From contig NZ_MPDJ01000001.1 in assembly GCF_001881565.1 (NCBI RefSeq), positions 70,538 through 125,944 on the forward strand: DNA of 55,407 nt. Reading direction: 5' to 3'. Below, piece after piece: positions 8,778-16,748 of this stretch. Both the position numbers and the translations under genes were made by a program. Within the stretch, counting starts at the first letter, position 1. Each line of letters begins with the position of its first letter. Origin of the DNA: Eisenbergiella tayi (GTDB lineage Bacteria; Bacillota; Clostridia; Lachnospirales; Lachnospiraceae). Under the pieces are notes generated by a model. The model made no database searches, was not told the origin of the DNA, and saw nothing but the letters and a program-made list of their open reading frames with translations.

Positions 8778-8890
8778 CTTTGTAAAAGGATTGACTCTGA
8801 AATTTTTGTCATACATAAAAAGCTGGAATAAAATCTCTACCCCCCTCTCTTTACAAACAGCCACCTATTTCATGAACAGGAGCATATCGC

Positions 8891-9340
8891 ATGCAGATAA
8901 TTGAATATTTTGAAGATGGACAAAAAGAACACTGGATAAAGGAAATAGAAGGCTTCAGCTGGGGCGCCGCTAAGTATCTGGCGAAATTATTAAGAGAAAA
9001 CAGCTTTGAAGACACACTTGGAAAAAATGGAAAGCTCTTTCTCCTGATCGACGGAGAAAAAATAGTTTCCTTTGTCACCCTTACCCATCAGGACTGTATC
9101 GCAGATGAATCCCTTTTCCCATGGCTTGGCTTTGTCTTTACAGCGCCGGAATACCGCGGCCGCCGGTACAGCGAACTGCTTATCGAACATGCCTGCGGTG
9201 AGGCGGGAAAGGCCGGCAGCCACACCGTATATCTGGCAACAGATCATATTGGCTTCTACGAAAAATACGGATTTGTCTATAAAGAAAACCGTCCGGATAC
9301 AGGCGGGGAAGACAGCCGGATATATTATAAACAGCTATAG
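8891..9340 (+). CDS. GNAT-family N-acetyltransferase
   Basis: The product has 149 residues, with CAGGAG nine bases before the ATG. FVTLTHQDCIADESLFPWLGF, then PEYRGRRYSELLIEHA (acetyl-CoA loop RGRRYS) and IGFYEKYGF define the fold. It resembles the product at 13300-13743 in order and spacing of motifs, so the two look like diverged paralogues. It lies 113 bp after the Nudix gene and 53 bp before the next GNAT gene, possibly in one transcript. The substrate is unknown. Confidence 0.85.
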   Translation: MQIIEYFEDGQKEHWIKEIEGFSWGAAKYLAKLLRENSFEDTLGKNGKLFLLIDGEKIVSFVTLTHQDCIADESLFPWLGFVFTAPEYRGRRYSELLIEHACGEAGKAGSHTVYLATDHIGFYEKYGFVYKENRPDTGGEDSRIYYKQL

Positions 9341-9393
9341 TAAGCAAAAGACCCGCAGCCTGCGGGAATAACCATCATTTCAGGAGGTAACAA

Positions 9394-9879
9394 ATGACAG
9401 CCAGTCAACTGCTTCTCCGTCCTCTGACGGAGGATGACATTCCTACCATTTTTTCTCTCACATCCGATCCCGAAGTTGCCAGGTTTATGCGCTTCTCTAC
9501 ACACAAAAGCATACAGGAGGCGGAAGATTTATACCGGGAATATACGTCTCCCGGTAATTACGGATATATGATCTGCCTGAAGGACGATCTGACCCCCGTA
9601 GGGGTTGCCGCTCTGAAAAAAGAGGAAAACGAGGAGTACACCCGTTCCATGTCTGTCTATCTTTATCCCCGTTTCTGGAACCGGGGCTACAGCACGGAAG
9701 TAATCCTGCATTTAAAAGAAACTGCTGTCCGGGAAGGCATAAAATGCCTAAAAGCCTATGTGGTCCAGGATAATACCGGTTCCTGCAGGGTTCTGGAAAA
9801 GCACAGGTTTTCTCTGCAGGAAGTCCTGCATTTTCCGGATCTTCCTTCGGGGCTTTGCATTTATACTCAGCAATTATAA
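9394..9879 (+). CDS. RimJ/RimL-type GNAT acetyltransferase
   Basis: The product has 161 residues with CAGGAGG six bases before the ATG. The N-terminal block LLRPLTEDDIPTIFSLTSDP and the RFWNRGYSTEVILHLKETA region are typical of the Acetyltransf_3 branch, which includes ribosomal-protein and antibiotic acetyltransferases. The usual late segment VQDNTGSCRVLEKHRFSLQ (normally N-x-x-S-x-x-x-x-E-K-x-G-F) is present. It probably shares a transcript with the GNAT gene 53 bp upstream and ends at the terminator at 9901-9937. The substrate is unknown. Confidence 0.85.
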   Translation: MTASQLLLRPLTEDDIPTIFSLTSDPEVARFMRFSTHKSIQEAEDLYREYTSPGNYGYMICLKDDLTPVGVAALKKEENEEYTRSMSVYLYPRFWNRGYSTEVILHLKETAVREGIKCLKAYVVQDNTGSCRVLEKHRFSLQEVLHFPDLPSGLCIYTQQL

Positions 9880-9900
9880 TATCATACTTTATCTGTCTGC

Positions 9901-9937
9901 AAAAAACGCCCGGAGCAATCAGCCCCGGACGTTTTTC
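9901..9937. terminator. Bidirectional terminator between convergent genes
   Basis: A GC-rich stem around CCCGG/CCCGG is bounded by AAAAAACG on the left and CGTTTTT on the right, giving U-tracts in both directions. It serves the GNAT gene ending at 9879 and the CcdA-TlpA gene ending at 9950. Confidence 0.75.
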
Positions 9938-9949
9938 ATATTTTCAAAT

Positions 9950-11296
9950 CTACTGTGTTCTTTTCCCCGACATTGTCTGGGAAACCACACTTTCCATCAT
10001 ATCGGCACTCAGAGCGCCGGATACATAACCGAACACATTCCCGTCCTTGTCAATCATAAAGGTAGTGGGGAAGGAACGGATACCGTACTGGTTGAATATT
10101 TCGCCGGTGGTATCCATTACTACCGGGAAGGTATAGCCATTATCAGTGAGGAATTTTTCCACCTCTTCCTGTGTGCCGTCCTGGTTATAAGGATATCCGT
10201 CCGTTTTCGGATTGGCTACCCCAAGCACCACCAGATCCTCTCCGTTGTTTCCATACTTTTCATACAGCTTCTGGATATCCGGCATTTCTCCCTTACAGGG
10301 CGGACACCAGGTAGCCCAGAAATTCAGGAATACGGTTTTTCCTTTATAATCGGAAAGCGTATGCGTCTCCCCATATTGATCCACCAGGGTAAAATCAGGG
10401 GCCCCTATTTTCTCTTCTTTGGAAGTCTCCTCGGCTGCCGTTTCTGCAGCAGAAGCATTTTCCGTATTTCCATCCGTTCCGGCTGCTGCACCATTTTCTC
10501 CCGAAGCCTCCGTCCCGTTATCTGCGGACTGCGTTTCCTGTATCTGCTGTGTTTCGCCTCCCAGCTGAACCTTGGACAGATAGCTGGTAATTCCGTTCAT
10601 AAAGCCGGTCAGGGTCATAACACCCATAAGAATCAGCAGGACTGCTCCGATCTTGACCGTATATTTGACCACATTCCTCTTTTTCTTAAAGAAATCAAGG
10701 ACAGAGCCGGTGAAAATACCTACAAGAAGGAAGGGAATGACAAATCCAAGTGTATAAACACCTACAAGAAGGAATCCTTTGGCTGAAGATGCGGAGGAAG
10801 ATGCCATCAGCAGCACGCTGCCCAGAGTAGGCCCTACGCAGGGAGTCCAGGCAAAGCTGAAGGTAAAGCCGAGAATCAGCGCCACCAGCGGATTCATGGA
10901 AAAACGATCCAGCCGGAAAGGCAGCCTGTGCTCTTTTTCAATGGTTTCCGAGCGGCCGAACAGCCCCAGCTGATACAAACCGAACAGTATCATGATGATG
11001 CCGCTGACCCGCGCGAACCAGGCACGGTTGCTGGTAAAGAAACGGCCCATGGCGGTAAAGCCGAATCCCAACAGGAAAAAGGTAAAGCTGACGCCCAGTA
11101 CAAAAAACAGCGTATTCACCATCACCTTTTTACGAGGGTAATGTACGTTTCCATTTTCGTCCACCGTCTTGGTTCCCCCGGCCAGATAACTGACATACAA
11201 AGGAACAAGCGGCAGCACACAGGGGGAGAAAAAGCTGAGAAGCCCCTGTATAAATACGGTAATTACCGGAATTCCGGTTTCAACTGACAGACCCAT
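9950..11296 (-). CDS. CcdA-TlpA fusion: membrane thiol-electron carrier with thioredoxin-like domain
   Basis: I place the start at ATG 11296, six bases past AGGAG; an ATG two codons earlier touches the site. The product has 448 residues. Residues 1 to about 225 are a CcdA/DsbD-type transmembrane domain with the redox motif SFFSPCVLPLVPLY and SFAWTPCVGPTLGS. An Ala/Glu/Thr-rich linker follows (about 235-285). The C-terminal domain is TlpA/ResA-like with FWATWCPPCKGEMPDI at about 330. CcdA moves reducing equivalents from cytoplasmic thioredoxin across the membrane, and TlpA-type domains reduce extracytoplasmic disulfides, so the fusion joins donor and acceptor in one chain. It lies 23 bp after a FAD disulfide oxidoreductase gene. 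Confidence 0.92.
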   Translation of the reverse strand: MGLSVETGIPVITVFIQGLLSFFSPCVLPLVPLYVSYLAGGTKTVDENGNVHYPRKKVMVNTLFFVLGVSFTFFLLGFGFTAMGRFFTSNRAWFARVSGIIMILFGLYQLGLFGRSETIEKEHRLPFRLDRFSMNPLVALILGFTFSFAWTPCVGPTLGSVLLMASSSASSAKGFLLVGVYTLGFVIPFLLVGIFTGSVLDFFKKKRNVVKYTVKIGAVLLILMGVMTLTGFMNGITSYLSKVQLGGETQQIQETQSADNGTEASGENGAAAGTDGNTENASAAETAAEETSKEEKIGAPDFTLVDQYGETHTLSDYKGKTVFLNFWATWCPPCKGEMPDIQKLYEKYGNNGEDLVVLGVANPKTDGYPYNQDGTQEEVEKFLTDNGYTFPVVMDTTGEIFNQYGIRSFPTTFMIDKDGNVFGYVSGALSADMMESVVSQTMSGKRTQ

Positions 11297-11319
11297 AATC
11301 ATCTCCTATAAAATAAATA

Positions 11320-12690
11320 TTAGTTAACTGCTGCAAAGAAATCATTGAATGTTTCACTCATGGTAGGATGGTTATATATATTATCCCGAAGAACTGTATA
11401 CGGAATCTTTGCATCCATGGCAAGCTTAATCAGATTAATCAGTTCATGGGATTCGGCACAGTAAAAATGTGCTCCCAGAATCTGACCCGTACCGGCATCG
11501 ATCACTGCCTTCAGCATACCTGTCGTGGCTTTCAGCACACGTGCCCTGGGAGCCGCTGCGGTCATCATACGGGCAACCTTCACCTCGAAACCTGCTTCGC
11601 GGGCCTCTTTCTCCGTCATGCCGGCCCTTGACAGCGGGGGATCGAGAAATACACTGTAGGGTACTGCCCCTCTGTTCTGTGTGGTACGGCTTCCGTCTCC
11701 CAGAATCTGGGATTTTACAATACGGCTGTCATCCAGGGAAATATAGGTAAACTGGAGGCCGCCTGCCACATCTCCCATAGCCCAGATGTGGGGTACCGAG
11801 GTACGCAGCCCTTCGTCGGTTTGGATGGCCCCCCGTTTCGTCAGCTGGATTCCTGCGTTTTCGGGATGAAGGCCTTCCACGTTGGGCCTTCGTCCGGTGG
11901 CGACCAATATCGCCTGCACGTGAAGCGTCTCTTCCCCGTCTCCGGTTTTCACCGTTACCTCTGCCCCGTCGGTACCATCCTTTACCTCAGTGACTTCCGA
12001 ACTGCGCAGAATACGGATTCCTGTTTCCGTCATATGGGCGAGCACCGATGCGGCCACTTCCTCATCCTCTCTGGGTATAAAGCGTTCTCCATCCTGGATA
12101 ACAGTTACTTTCGAGCCAAAATTCGTATAATAGGATGCAAACTCAAGACCGATATAACCGCCGCCGATAATGAGAAGCCTCTCCGGCAGCTCTTCCAATT
12201 CCATCATTCCTTCGCTTGTATAAGCATAACGGCTTTCCTTCAATCCTGCAATAGGGGGAATAAAGGGTTTTGCACCTGTATTGATAAAAATTCTCTTTCC
12301 ATATAATTCTTCCCCGGTTCCATCGGGATAAGACACCTGAATTTTATGGTCATCCAGAAAAGATGCTGTCCCTGTGATCACTTCAACGCCTGCTCCCACG
12401 GCCTTTGCCAGATTCTTCTGACGCAGATCTGAAATGATCTGTCTTTTTTCTTCTATTGTCCGCCGATAACGCGCTGCTTTTTCCTGAAAGCTGCCGCCGG
12501 CCTCCGCGGAAAGTCTCGCACTGTTTTCCAGAAATTTGCTGGGAATGCAGGCTACATTGATGCAGGTGCCGCCATACATTTTATCGGAACGCTCGATAAG
12601 CGCTGTCTTCTCGCCTTTTGCAGCCAGGGCACCGGCCAATGTTTTTCCGCCCTTTCCAAACCCTATAATGATATTATCAAATTCCTTCAT
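11320..12690 (-). CDS. FAD-dependent pyridine nucleotide-disulfide oxidoreductase (RclA/mercuric reductase-like)
   Basis: The product has 456 residues. The N-terminal FAD site is GFGKGGKTLAG. The redox disulfide is GGTCINVACIPSK (Cys43, Cys48), where most relatives read GCIPTK. An NAD(P)H-binding GGGYIGLEFASYY and MGDVAGG follow, and the C-terminal HPTMSETF supplies the active-site His from the partner subunit. The overall pattern resembles RclA and related reductases rather than lipoamide dehydrogenase, since no lipoyl-enzyme genes are nearby. Its ATG overlaps the rrf2-type stop codon (ATGA), and the CcdA-TlpA gene follows, so the three form an operon likely devoted to thiol or metal redox stress. 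The true electron acceptor is unknown. Confidence 0.88.
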   Translation of the reverse strand: MKEFDNIIIGFGKGGKTLAGALAAKGEKTALIERSDKMYGGTCINVACIPSKFLENSARLSAEAGGSFQEKAARYRRTIEEKRQIISDLRQKNLAKAVGAGVEVITGTASFLDDHKIQVSYPDGTGEELYGKRIFINTGAKPFIPPIAGLKESRYAYTSEGMMELEELPERLLIIGGGYIGLEFASYYTNFGSKVTVIQDGERFIPREDEEVAASVLAHMTETGIRILRSSEVTEVKDGTDGAEVTVKTGDGEETLHVQAILVATGRRPNVEGLHPENAGIQLTKRGAIQTDEGLRTSVPHIWAMGDVAGGLQFTYISLDDSRIVKSQILGDGSRTTQNRGAVPYSVFLDPPLSRAGMTEKEAREAGFEVKVARMMTAAAPRARVLKATTGMLKAVIDAGTGQILGAHFYCAESHELINLIKLAMDAKIPYTVLRDNIYNHPTMSETFNDFFAAVN

Positions 12691-13121
12691 TTCGCTTCCC
12701 CTTTTCTTTTTCTTGAAAATAATTGCTTCTCTACCTCTCCCACTGTAATCTGTTTCAGATTATCCAGACATAAGCCATTCAGTTCCAGGTAGATGCCGTT
12801 CATTACCTCTGCCATTCCGGAGGCGATAAGACAGCTCATATCGCTGTCCCCGCTGCGCCAGGATGCATCCACAAACCGGATGGAAAGAGCTTCGGTAATC
12901 CGGTACAGAGTAATATCGCCGGCCTTTTCCACAGAGGAATAACCGCCTACCTTTCCTTCCTTCGTCTGTACAAGTCCGGCCTTTTTCAGTCTGGCCATCA
13001 CCTTTCTCACGCGGGCAGGATTGGTACAGATATTCTTCGCCAGCTCCTCACTGGGAACCATATCGTTCTTATGCTTCAAATATACCAGCCCATGCACAGC
13101 CACACAAAAATCACTGTTCAA
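12687..13121 (-). CDS. Rrf2-family transcriptional regulator (YwnA-like)
   Basis: The frame is open from 13211, but AAGGAG (in AGAAAGGAGAGCGGAT) sits eight bases before a TTG at 13121. This gives 144 residues starting (M)NSDFCVAVHGLVYLKH, the normal Rrf2 beginning and length, so I choose the TTG. The winged helix is EELAKNICTNPARVRKVMARLKKAGLV with wing GGYS. The three closely spaced Cys that bind Fe-S in IscR and NsrR are absent, as in YwnA/CymR-type members. Isolated Cys remain at several positions. It heads the redox operon and probably represses its own promoter at 13180-13208. Confidence 0.88.
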   Translation of the reverse strand: MNSDFCVAVHGLVYLKHKNDMVPSEELAKNICTNPARVRKVMARLKKAGLVQTKEGKVGGYSSVEKAGDITLYRITEALSIRFVDASWRSGDSDMSCLIASGMAEVMNGIYLELNGLCLDNLKQITVGEVEKQLFSRKRKGEAK

Positions 13122-13179
13122 ATCCGCTCTCCTTTCTGACTTTTTAACTGTAATTATTTTCTTTACATTTGATACTGTA

Positions 13180-13208
13180 ACTATATCATTTACAGATAAT
13201 GTTGTCAA
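13180..13208 (-). promoter_or_regulatory. Sigma-A promoter of the Rrf2 redox operon
   Basis: On the minus strand TTGACA (13208-13203) and TATAGT (13185-13180) are spaced by 17 bp. Imperfect repeats of a TTACAGT/ACTGTAA motif cover the -10 region and the start of the transcript (about 13145-13195) and are candidate Rrf2 binding sites. Confidence 0.7.
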
Positions 13209-13299
13209 CACTATTTTTCGGATTATTTGACAATTTCATCTGCAGGCACTAAAATCAGAATTACAGAATAAAACAAGGAAACTGATAAGGAGGCTATAT

Positions 13300-13743
13300 A
13301 TGCTTCAGATAAAAGCTTTGCAGGAAACGGATCCTCAGTGGGAACAGGTTTGTGCGTATGCGGTTGCCTGCTCCTGGAAAGCCGGGCCTTTTCTTGCAAA
13401 GGATATGACAGAGCATTTATTTACCGGCTGGGAAAGAGTCTTTGCCGCCTATATCAATGAGGAAATTGCGGGTTACTGTACTCTGGCCCGTAAGGATTGT
13501 ATCCCTGATGTCCCTTATTCTCCCTATATTGGCTATATGTTTGTGGACGAAAAATACCGCGGCAGACGCCTGAGCCAGAAGCTCATCCAATGCGCCATGG
13601 CCTATGCCGGGGAACTGGGTTTCTCAAGGGTCTATCTTGTCAGCGGGGAAAAAGGATTGTATGAAAAATATGGATTTACCAAATTAGAAGAGAGAGAAGA
13701 TATCTGGGGAAATAAAGAGCAGATTTTTTCAGCGGCATTATAA
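13300..13743 (+). CDS. GNAT-family N-acetyltransferase
   Basis: The product has 147 residues, with AAGGAGG seven bases before the ATG. Core motifs are GYCTLARKDCIPDVPYSPY, then EKYRGRRLSQKLIQCAMAYA (acetyl-CoA loop RGRRLS) and GLYEKYGF. It parallels the GNAT at 8891-9340 motif by motif. It is divergent from the Rrf2 operon and monocistronic, ending at the hairpin at 13764-13804. The substrate is unknown. Confidence 0.85.
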   Translation: MLQIKALQETDPQWEQVCAYAVACSWKAGPFLAKDMTEHLFTGWERVFAAYINEEIAGYCTLARKDCIPDVPYSPYIGYMFVDEKYRGRRLSQKLIQCAMAYAGELGFSRVYLVSGEKGLYEKYGFTKLEEREDIWGNKEQIFSAAL

Positions 13744-13763
13744 ATAGAAAAAGTACAGGCAAA

Positions 13764-13804
13764 ATTCTTCCGGCCGGAATCATTGCCGGAAGAATTTTTT
13801 TTTT
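13764..13804 (+). terminator. Rho-independent terminator
   Basis: An 11-bp stem, ATTCTTCCGGC paired with GCCGGAAGAAT, is followed by a run of ten T. It lies 20 bp past the GNAT stop. Confidence 0.85.
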
Positions 13805-13817
13805 ATGTTTTTTCATT

Positions 13818-14558
13818 TTATATGGAAGGCACAGGTATTCTTTTGCCATCTGTTTCGCAGTTGCTCCTGTTTTCCCTGTTCATAGCCTTGTTTTCCGTTC
13901 CCAGAAGGAAAGGACAGATATCCCTGCACCGATGACAGCTGATCCGCCAGTCTCCCTTCACTTCACCGAAAGCATAATCCCAGCATGCATTTTGATTCAT
14001 TTCCGGACTTTCCAACGCATTGACCGGACAGATCTCAACACAGAGGTTACAGTTATTGCAGATATCCGCCTTCAGCTCATCAGCCTCCAGCGCAAGCTCC
14101 GTCAAAATCACGCTGAGCCATACCATACTCCCATATTCCAGGGTAAGCAGCAGTGTATTCCTTCCAATCGTACCCAGTCCTGCCGCCTGGGCGGCATGCT
14201 TGGCGGAAACAATGCTCCTCCATCTCCCCGTTTTTTCATCCATCTCCGATCCGTTCGTCCTCAGAGGCACCGCCAGAACATGGAACTTTTCCATTTCGGC
14301 GCAGAATTGGACTGCCATTTTATCCATTTTGTCCGACAAAATATTCCGCACTACCGTATAGGGTACCCCTGTTTTACAGGCCAGAGTCCCGGCCGGGAAC
14401 CGGCAGGCGAAGACAATTACCGATTGGCAGGAAGGCAGCACATCCAGCGGGTGATACCCCTCCGGCGCTTCACCGAACCGATCAACACCCGCTATACCGC
14501 ACAAATCTGCTCCCAGCTCATATAACCTTTCTTTTATTTCCTTTTTTGTTATCTCCAT
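13818..14558 (-). CDS. QueG-like 4Fe-4S protein (epoxyqueuosine-reductase family)
   Basis: The product has 246 residues, with AAGGAGG before the ATG. The N-terminal region reads like QueG and related cobalamin-binding reductases (LYELGADLCGIAGVDRFGEA, then SVIVFACRFP). The C-terminal part holds two [4Fe-4S] motifs: CNNCNLCVEICPVNAL, and a second set from CWDYAF through CHRCRDICPF. It is much shorter than full QueG (about 380 residues) and lacks the C-terminal HEAT-like part. It is therefore more likely one of the small QueG-like ferredoxin-type reductases of anaerobes than the tRNA enzyme. It follows the WYL regulator gene by 77 bp in the same direction. Confidence 0.8.
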   Translation of the reverse strand: MEITKKEIKERLYELGADLCGIAGVDRFGEAPEGYHPLDVLPSCQSVIVFACRFPAGTLACKTGVPYTVVRNILSDKMDKMAVQFCAEMEKFHVLAVPLRTNGSEMDEKTGRWRSIVSAKHAAQAAGLGTIGRNTLLLTLEYGSMVWLSVILTELALEADELKADICNNCNLCVEICPVNALESPEMNQNACWDYAFGEVKGDWRISCHRCRDICPFLLGTENKAMNRENRSNCETDGKRIPVPSI

Positions 14559-14635
14559 AAAAAAGTCCTCCTTGTCATTATGCGCCGGCTTTACTTTGAA
14601 AGCCTTTTCTTCATAATAACAAGCACATGCGACAG

Positions 14636-15556
14636 CTATATGTCGTAATTAGAGAGAAATTTCTGTGCGGTAAGAATCAGATCCGCCTTATACTCCTCCG
14701 GCCCCACTACCCGTACCCTGTCGCCAAAACTGAGAAGCAGCGCCTTCCACAGCCGTTCACCGGGCGGTACATAAATAAACGTCCTGCACTGCCCATCCGG
14801 CAGCCTTTCTACAGCACAATCCGGAAAGAATTCTTCCATAAGATCGGCTTCTTTTTCATGAAAATGTATCTCTATGGCAATGCAGGTCCGGTAATATTCC
14901 TTTTCCGATTCTTTCATCCGTTCCCGGATATCTCCATGATCTCTTACCGCTTTCCGTTCTTCTATTGTAATATCCCGCATCCTGGCTATTTTGTAAGTCC
15001 GGTATGCCTGCCTTTTTTTCGAATAAGCAAACAGATACCAGGCATACCATTTATAATGGATAGCCAGCGGTTCCACACTTTGCTGTGACTGTGTTCCGTC
15101 CGCCTTTTGATAAGAAAACGATACAACGTTTTTGTTATGAATCGCTTTTTCCAGAAGCCGATTGGAATCCTGAACCTTTTTATTCTCCCTGGATACGCCA
15201 AAATCCCAGAAAACCTTCTGTCCGCCTTCTTTTTCCACGATAGCGTTATATTTCTCTATCAGCCCGTCCAGCGTATCACTGGTATAAGATGTGGCAAGGC
15301 TTTCCAGCGCCTTCCGGATCATCTGCTGTTCATCCTCCCGGATATTCAGGTTTTTCATCTTATAAGTCGGCAGAATGGAATAGCCCCCGTATTTTCCCCC
15401 GGCAGCGTATACCGGTATTCCGATAGAAGAAATGCTGACTATATCCCTTTGGATCGTCCGGACGGATACGCCGAAACGTTCCGCCAGATAACGGGCGGAA
15501 ACGTTGTCATGATTGACTAAGTAGATTATGATTTCCAGCATTCTGTCAATTTTCAT
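14636..15556 (-). CDS. WYL-domain transcriptional regulator (YafY type)
   Basis: The product has 306 residues, with CAGGAGAGG before the ATG. The N-terminal DeoR-type winged helix is ERFGVSVRTIQRDIVSISSIG, preceded by RMLEIIIYLVNHDNVSARYLA and followed by the wing YAAGGKYGGYSI. The central WYL domain contains LAIHYKWYAWYLFAYSKKRQ, and a WCX-type C-terminal extension follows. WYL regulators bind nucleic acid or small ligands; the signal here is unknown. The QueG-like gene lies downstream and may be co-transcribed. Confidence 0.88.
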   Translation of the reverse strand: MKIDRMLEIIIYLVNHDNVSARYLAERFGVSVRTIQRDIVSISSIGIPVYAAGGKYGGYSILPTYKMKNLNIREDEQQMIRKALESLATSYTSDTLDGLIEKYNAIVEKEGGQKVFWDFGVSRENKKVQDSNRLLEKAIHNKNVVSFSYQKADGTQSQQSVEPLAIHYKWYAWYLFAYSKKRQAYRTYKIARMRDITIEERKAVRDHGDIRERMKESEKEYYRTCIAIEIHFHEKEADLMEEFFPDCAVERLPDGQCRTFIYVPPGERLWKALLLSFGDRVRVVGPEEYKADLILTAQKFLSNYDI

Positions 15557-15592
15557 ACCCTCTCCTGTTCTTTTTTATATAAATACCTGTGT

Positions 15593-15640
15593 AAAAACCG
15601 CAGGGAACGTTGGTATCTTATCAATCACGTTCACCTGCGG
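15593..15640 (-). terminator. Terminator of the kdgK-eda operon
   Basis: Read on the minus strand, CCGCAGG pairs with CCTGCGG, with further pairing of AACGTG with its partner inside. The stem is followed by TTTTTACAC. It lies 40 bp past the kdgK stop and before the WYL gene. Confidence 0.75.
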
Positions 15641-15679
15641 CTTTCCTATGTTAACCGTATTTATATTCTTAATGCCGCA

Positions 15680-16702
15680 TCAGCGCTGAACTCTTCCTGA
15701 TGCATCTCCGCCTGCCAGCTTCATCACTTCATCTACAGTAACCATATTGAAGTCCCCTTCAATGCTGTGCTTCAGACAGCTTGCCGCCACCGCGAATTCA
15801 ATAATCTGCTGAGGCTCCATATTCTGCAGACAGCTGTAGATCAGACCTGCTCCAAATGAATCCCCTCCGCCTACGCGATCCACGATATGCATGAGATAAT
15901 TCTTGCTGAAATAATAATTTCCTTCATCATACAGCATTGCCGCCCATTTATTGTCATTCGCGGATATGGAGCTTCTCAGGGTAATGGCAACCTTGCTGAA
16001 ACCGAAACGGTCGGCCAGCTGCTTCGCCACATCCTTATAGCCTTCATGATTCACCTGTCCGCTCGTTACATCCGTATTGGCAGCTTTGATGCCGAACACA
16101 TCACCGGCATCCTCTTCATTGGCAATACATACATCCACATATTTACAAAGCTCACCCATTACCTGGCCTGCTTTTTCCTTGCTCCAGAGCTTATTTCTGT
16201 AGTTCAGGTCGCAGCTTACGGTAATGCCTTTTTCTTTTGCCTTCTTCACCGCTTCCATACAGATCTCTGCAATATTATCTCCAAGGGCGGGAGTAATTCC
16301 TGTAAAATGGAACCAGTCCGCGCCTTCAAAAATCTTATCCCAGTCAAAGTCCTCCTTAACCGCCTCTGCGATGGAGGATCCCGCACGGTCATAAATAACC
16401 TTGGAAGGACGCTGGCTCGCTCCTTTTTCCAGGTAATAAATACCCACACGGTTTCCGCCCCTCACAATATCCGAGGTGTCCACACCGAATTTACGTAAGG
16501 AATTTACGCCTGCCTGTCCGATTTCGTTTTTGGGAAGCTTGCTTACGAACTTGGAATCCAGACCGTAATTTGCCAGGGAAACAGACACGTTTGCCTCGCC
16601 GCCGCCATAAGTGGCAACATATTTTTCCGCCTGCACAATACGGTAATAGCCTTCCGGCGCCAGCCTCAGCATAATCTCTCCAAATGTTACTACTTTGCTC
16701 AT
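15680..16702 (-). CDS. kdgK: 2-dehydro-3-deoxygluconokinase (PfkB family)
   Basis: KdgK phosphorylates 2-keto-3-deoxygluconate to KDPG in the cytoplasm. The product has 340 residues, with AGGTGAGG before the ATG. PfkB landmarks are the N-terminal GEIMLRLAPEGYYR, GGGEANVSVSLANYG (signature 1) and VDRVGGGDSFGAGLIYS (signature 2 with the catalytic Asp). Assignment to KdgK rather than another PfkB sugar kinase rests mainly on the eda gene 46 bp upstream in the same operon and on the kdu genes elsewhere in the window. The pair ends at the hairpin at 15593-15640. Confidence 0.88.
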   Translation of the reverse strand: MSKVVTFGEIMLRLAPEGYYRIVQAEKYVATYGGGEANVSVSLANYGLDSKFVSKLPKNEIGQAGVNSLRKFGVDTSDIVRGGNRVGIYYLEKGASQRPSKVIYDRAGSSIAEAVKEDFDWDKIFEGADWFHFTGITPALGDNIAEICMEAVKKAKEKGITVSCDLNYRNKLWSKEKAGQVMGELCKYVDVCIANEEDAGDVFGIKAANTDVTSGQVNHEGYKDVAKQLADRFGFSKVAITLRSSISANDNKWAAMLYDEGNYYFSKNYLMHIVDRVGGGDSFGAGLIYSCLQNMEPQQIIEFAVAASCLKHSIEGDFNMVTVDEVMKLAGGDASGRVQR

Positions 16703-16748
16703 GATTTCCTCACCTTTCTTTTTCAGCCTTCACTTCCGTTATCCTGTT

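Noticed and set aside
9758..10786. 342-codon ORF opposite the CcdA-TlpA gene
   Set aside because: It is a shadow frame with low-complexity, Cys/Arg/Phe-rich product antisense to a secure gene.
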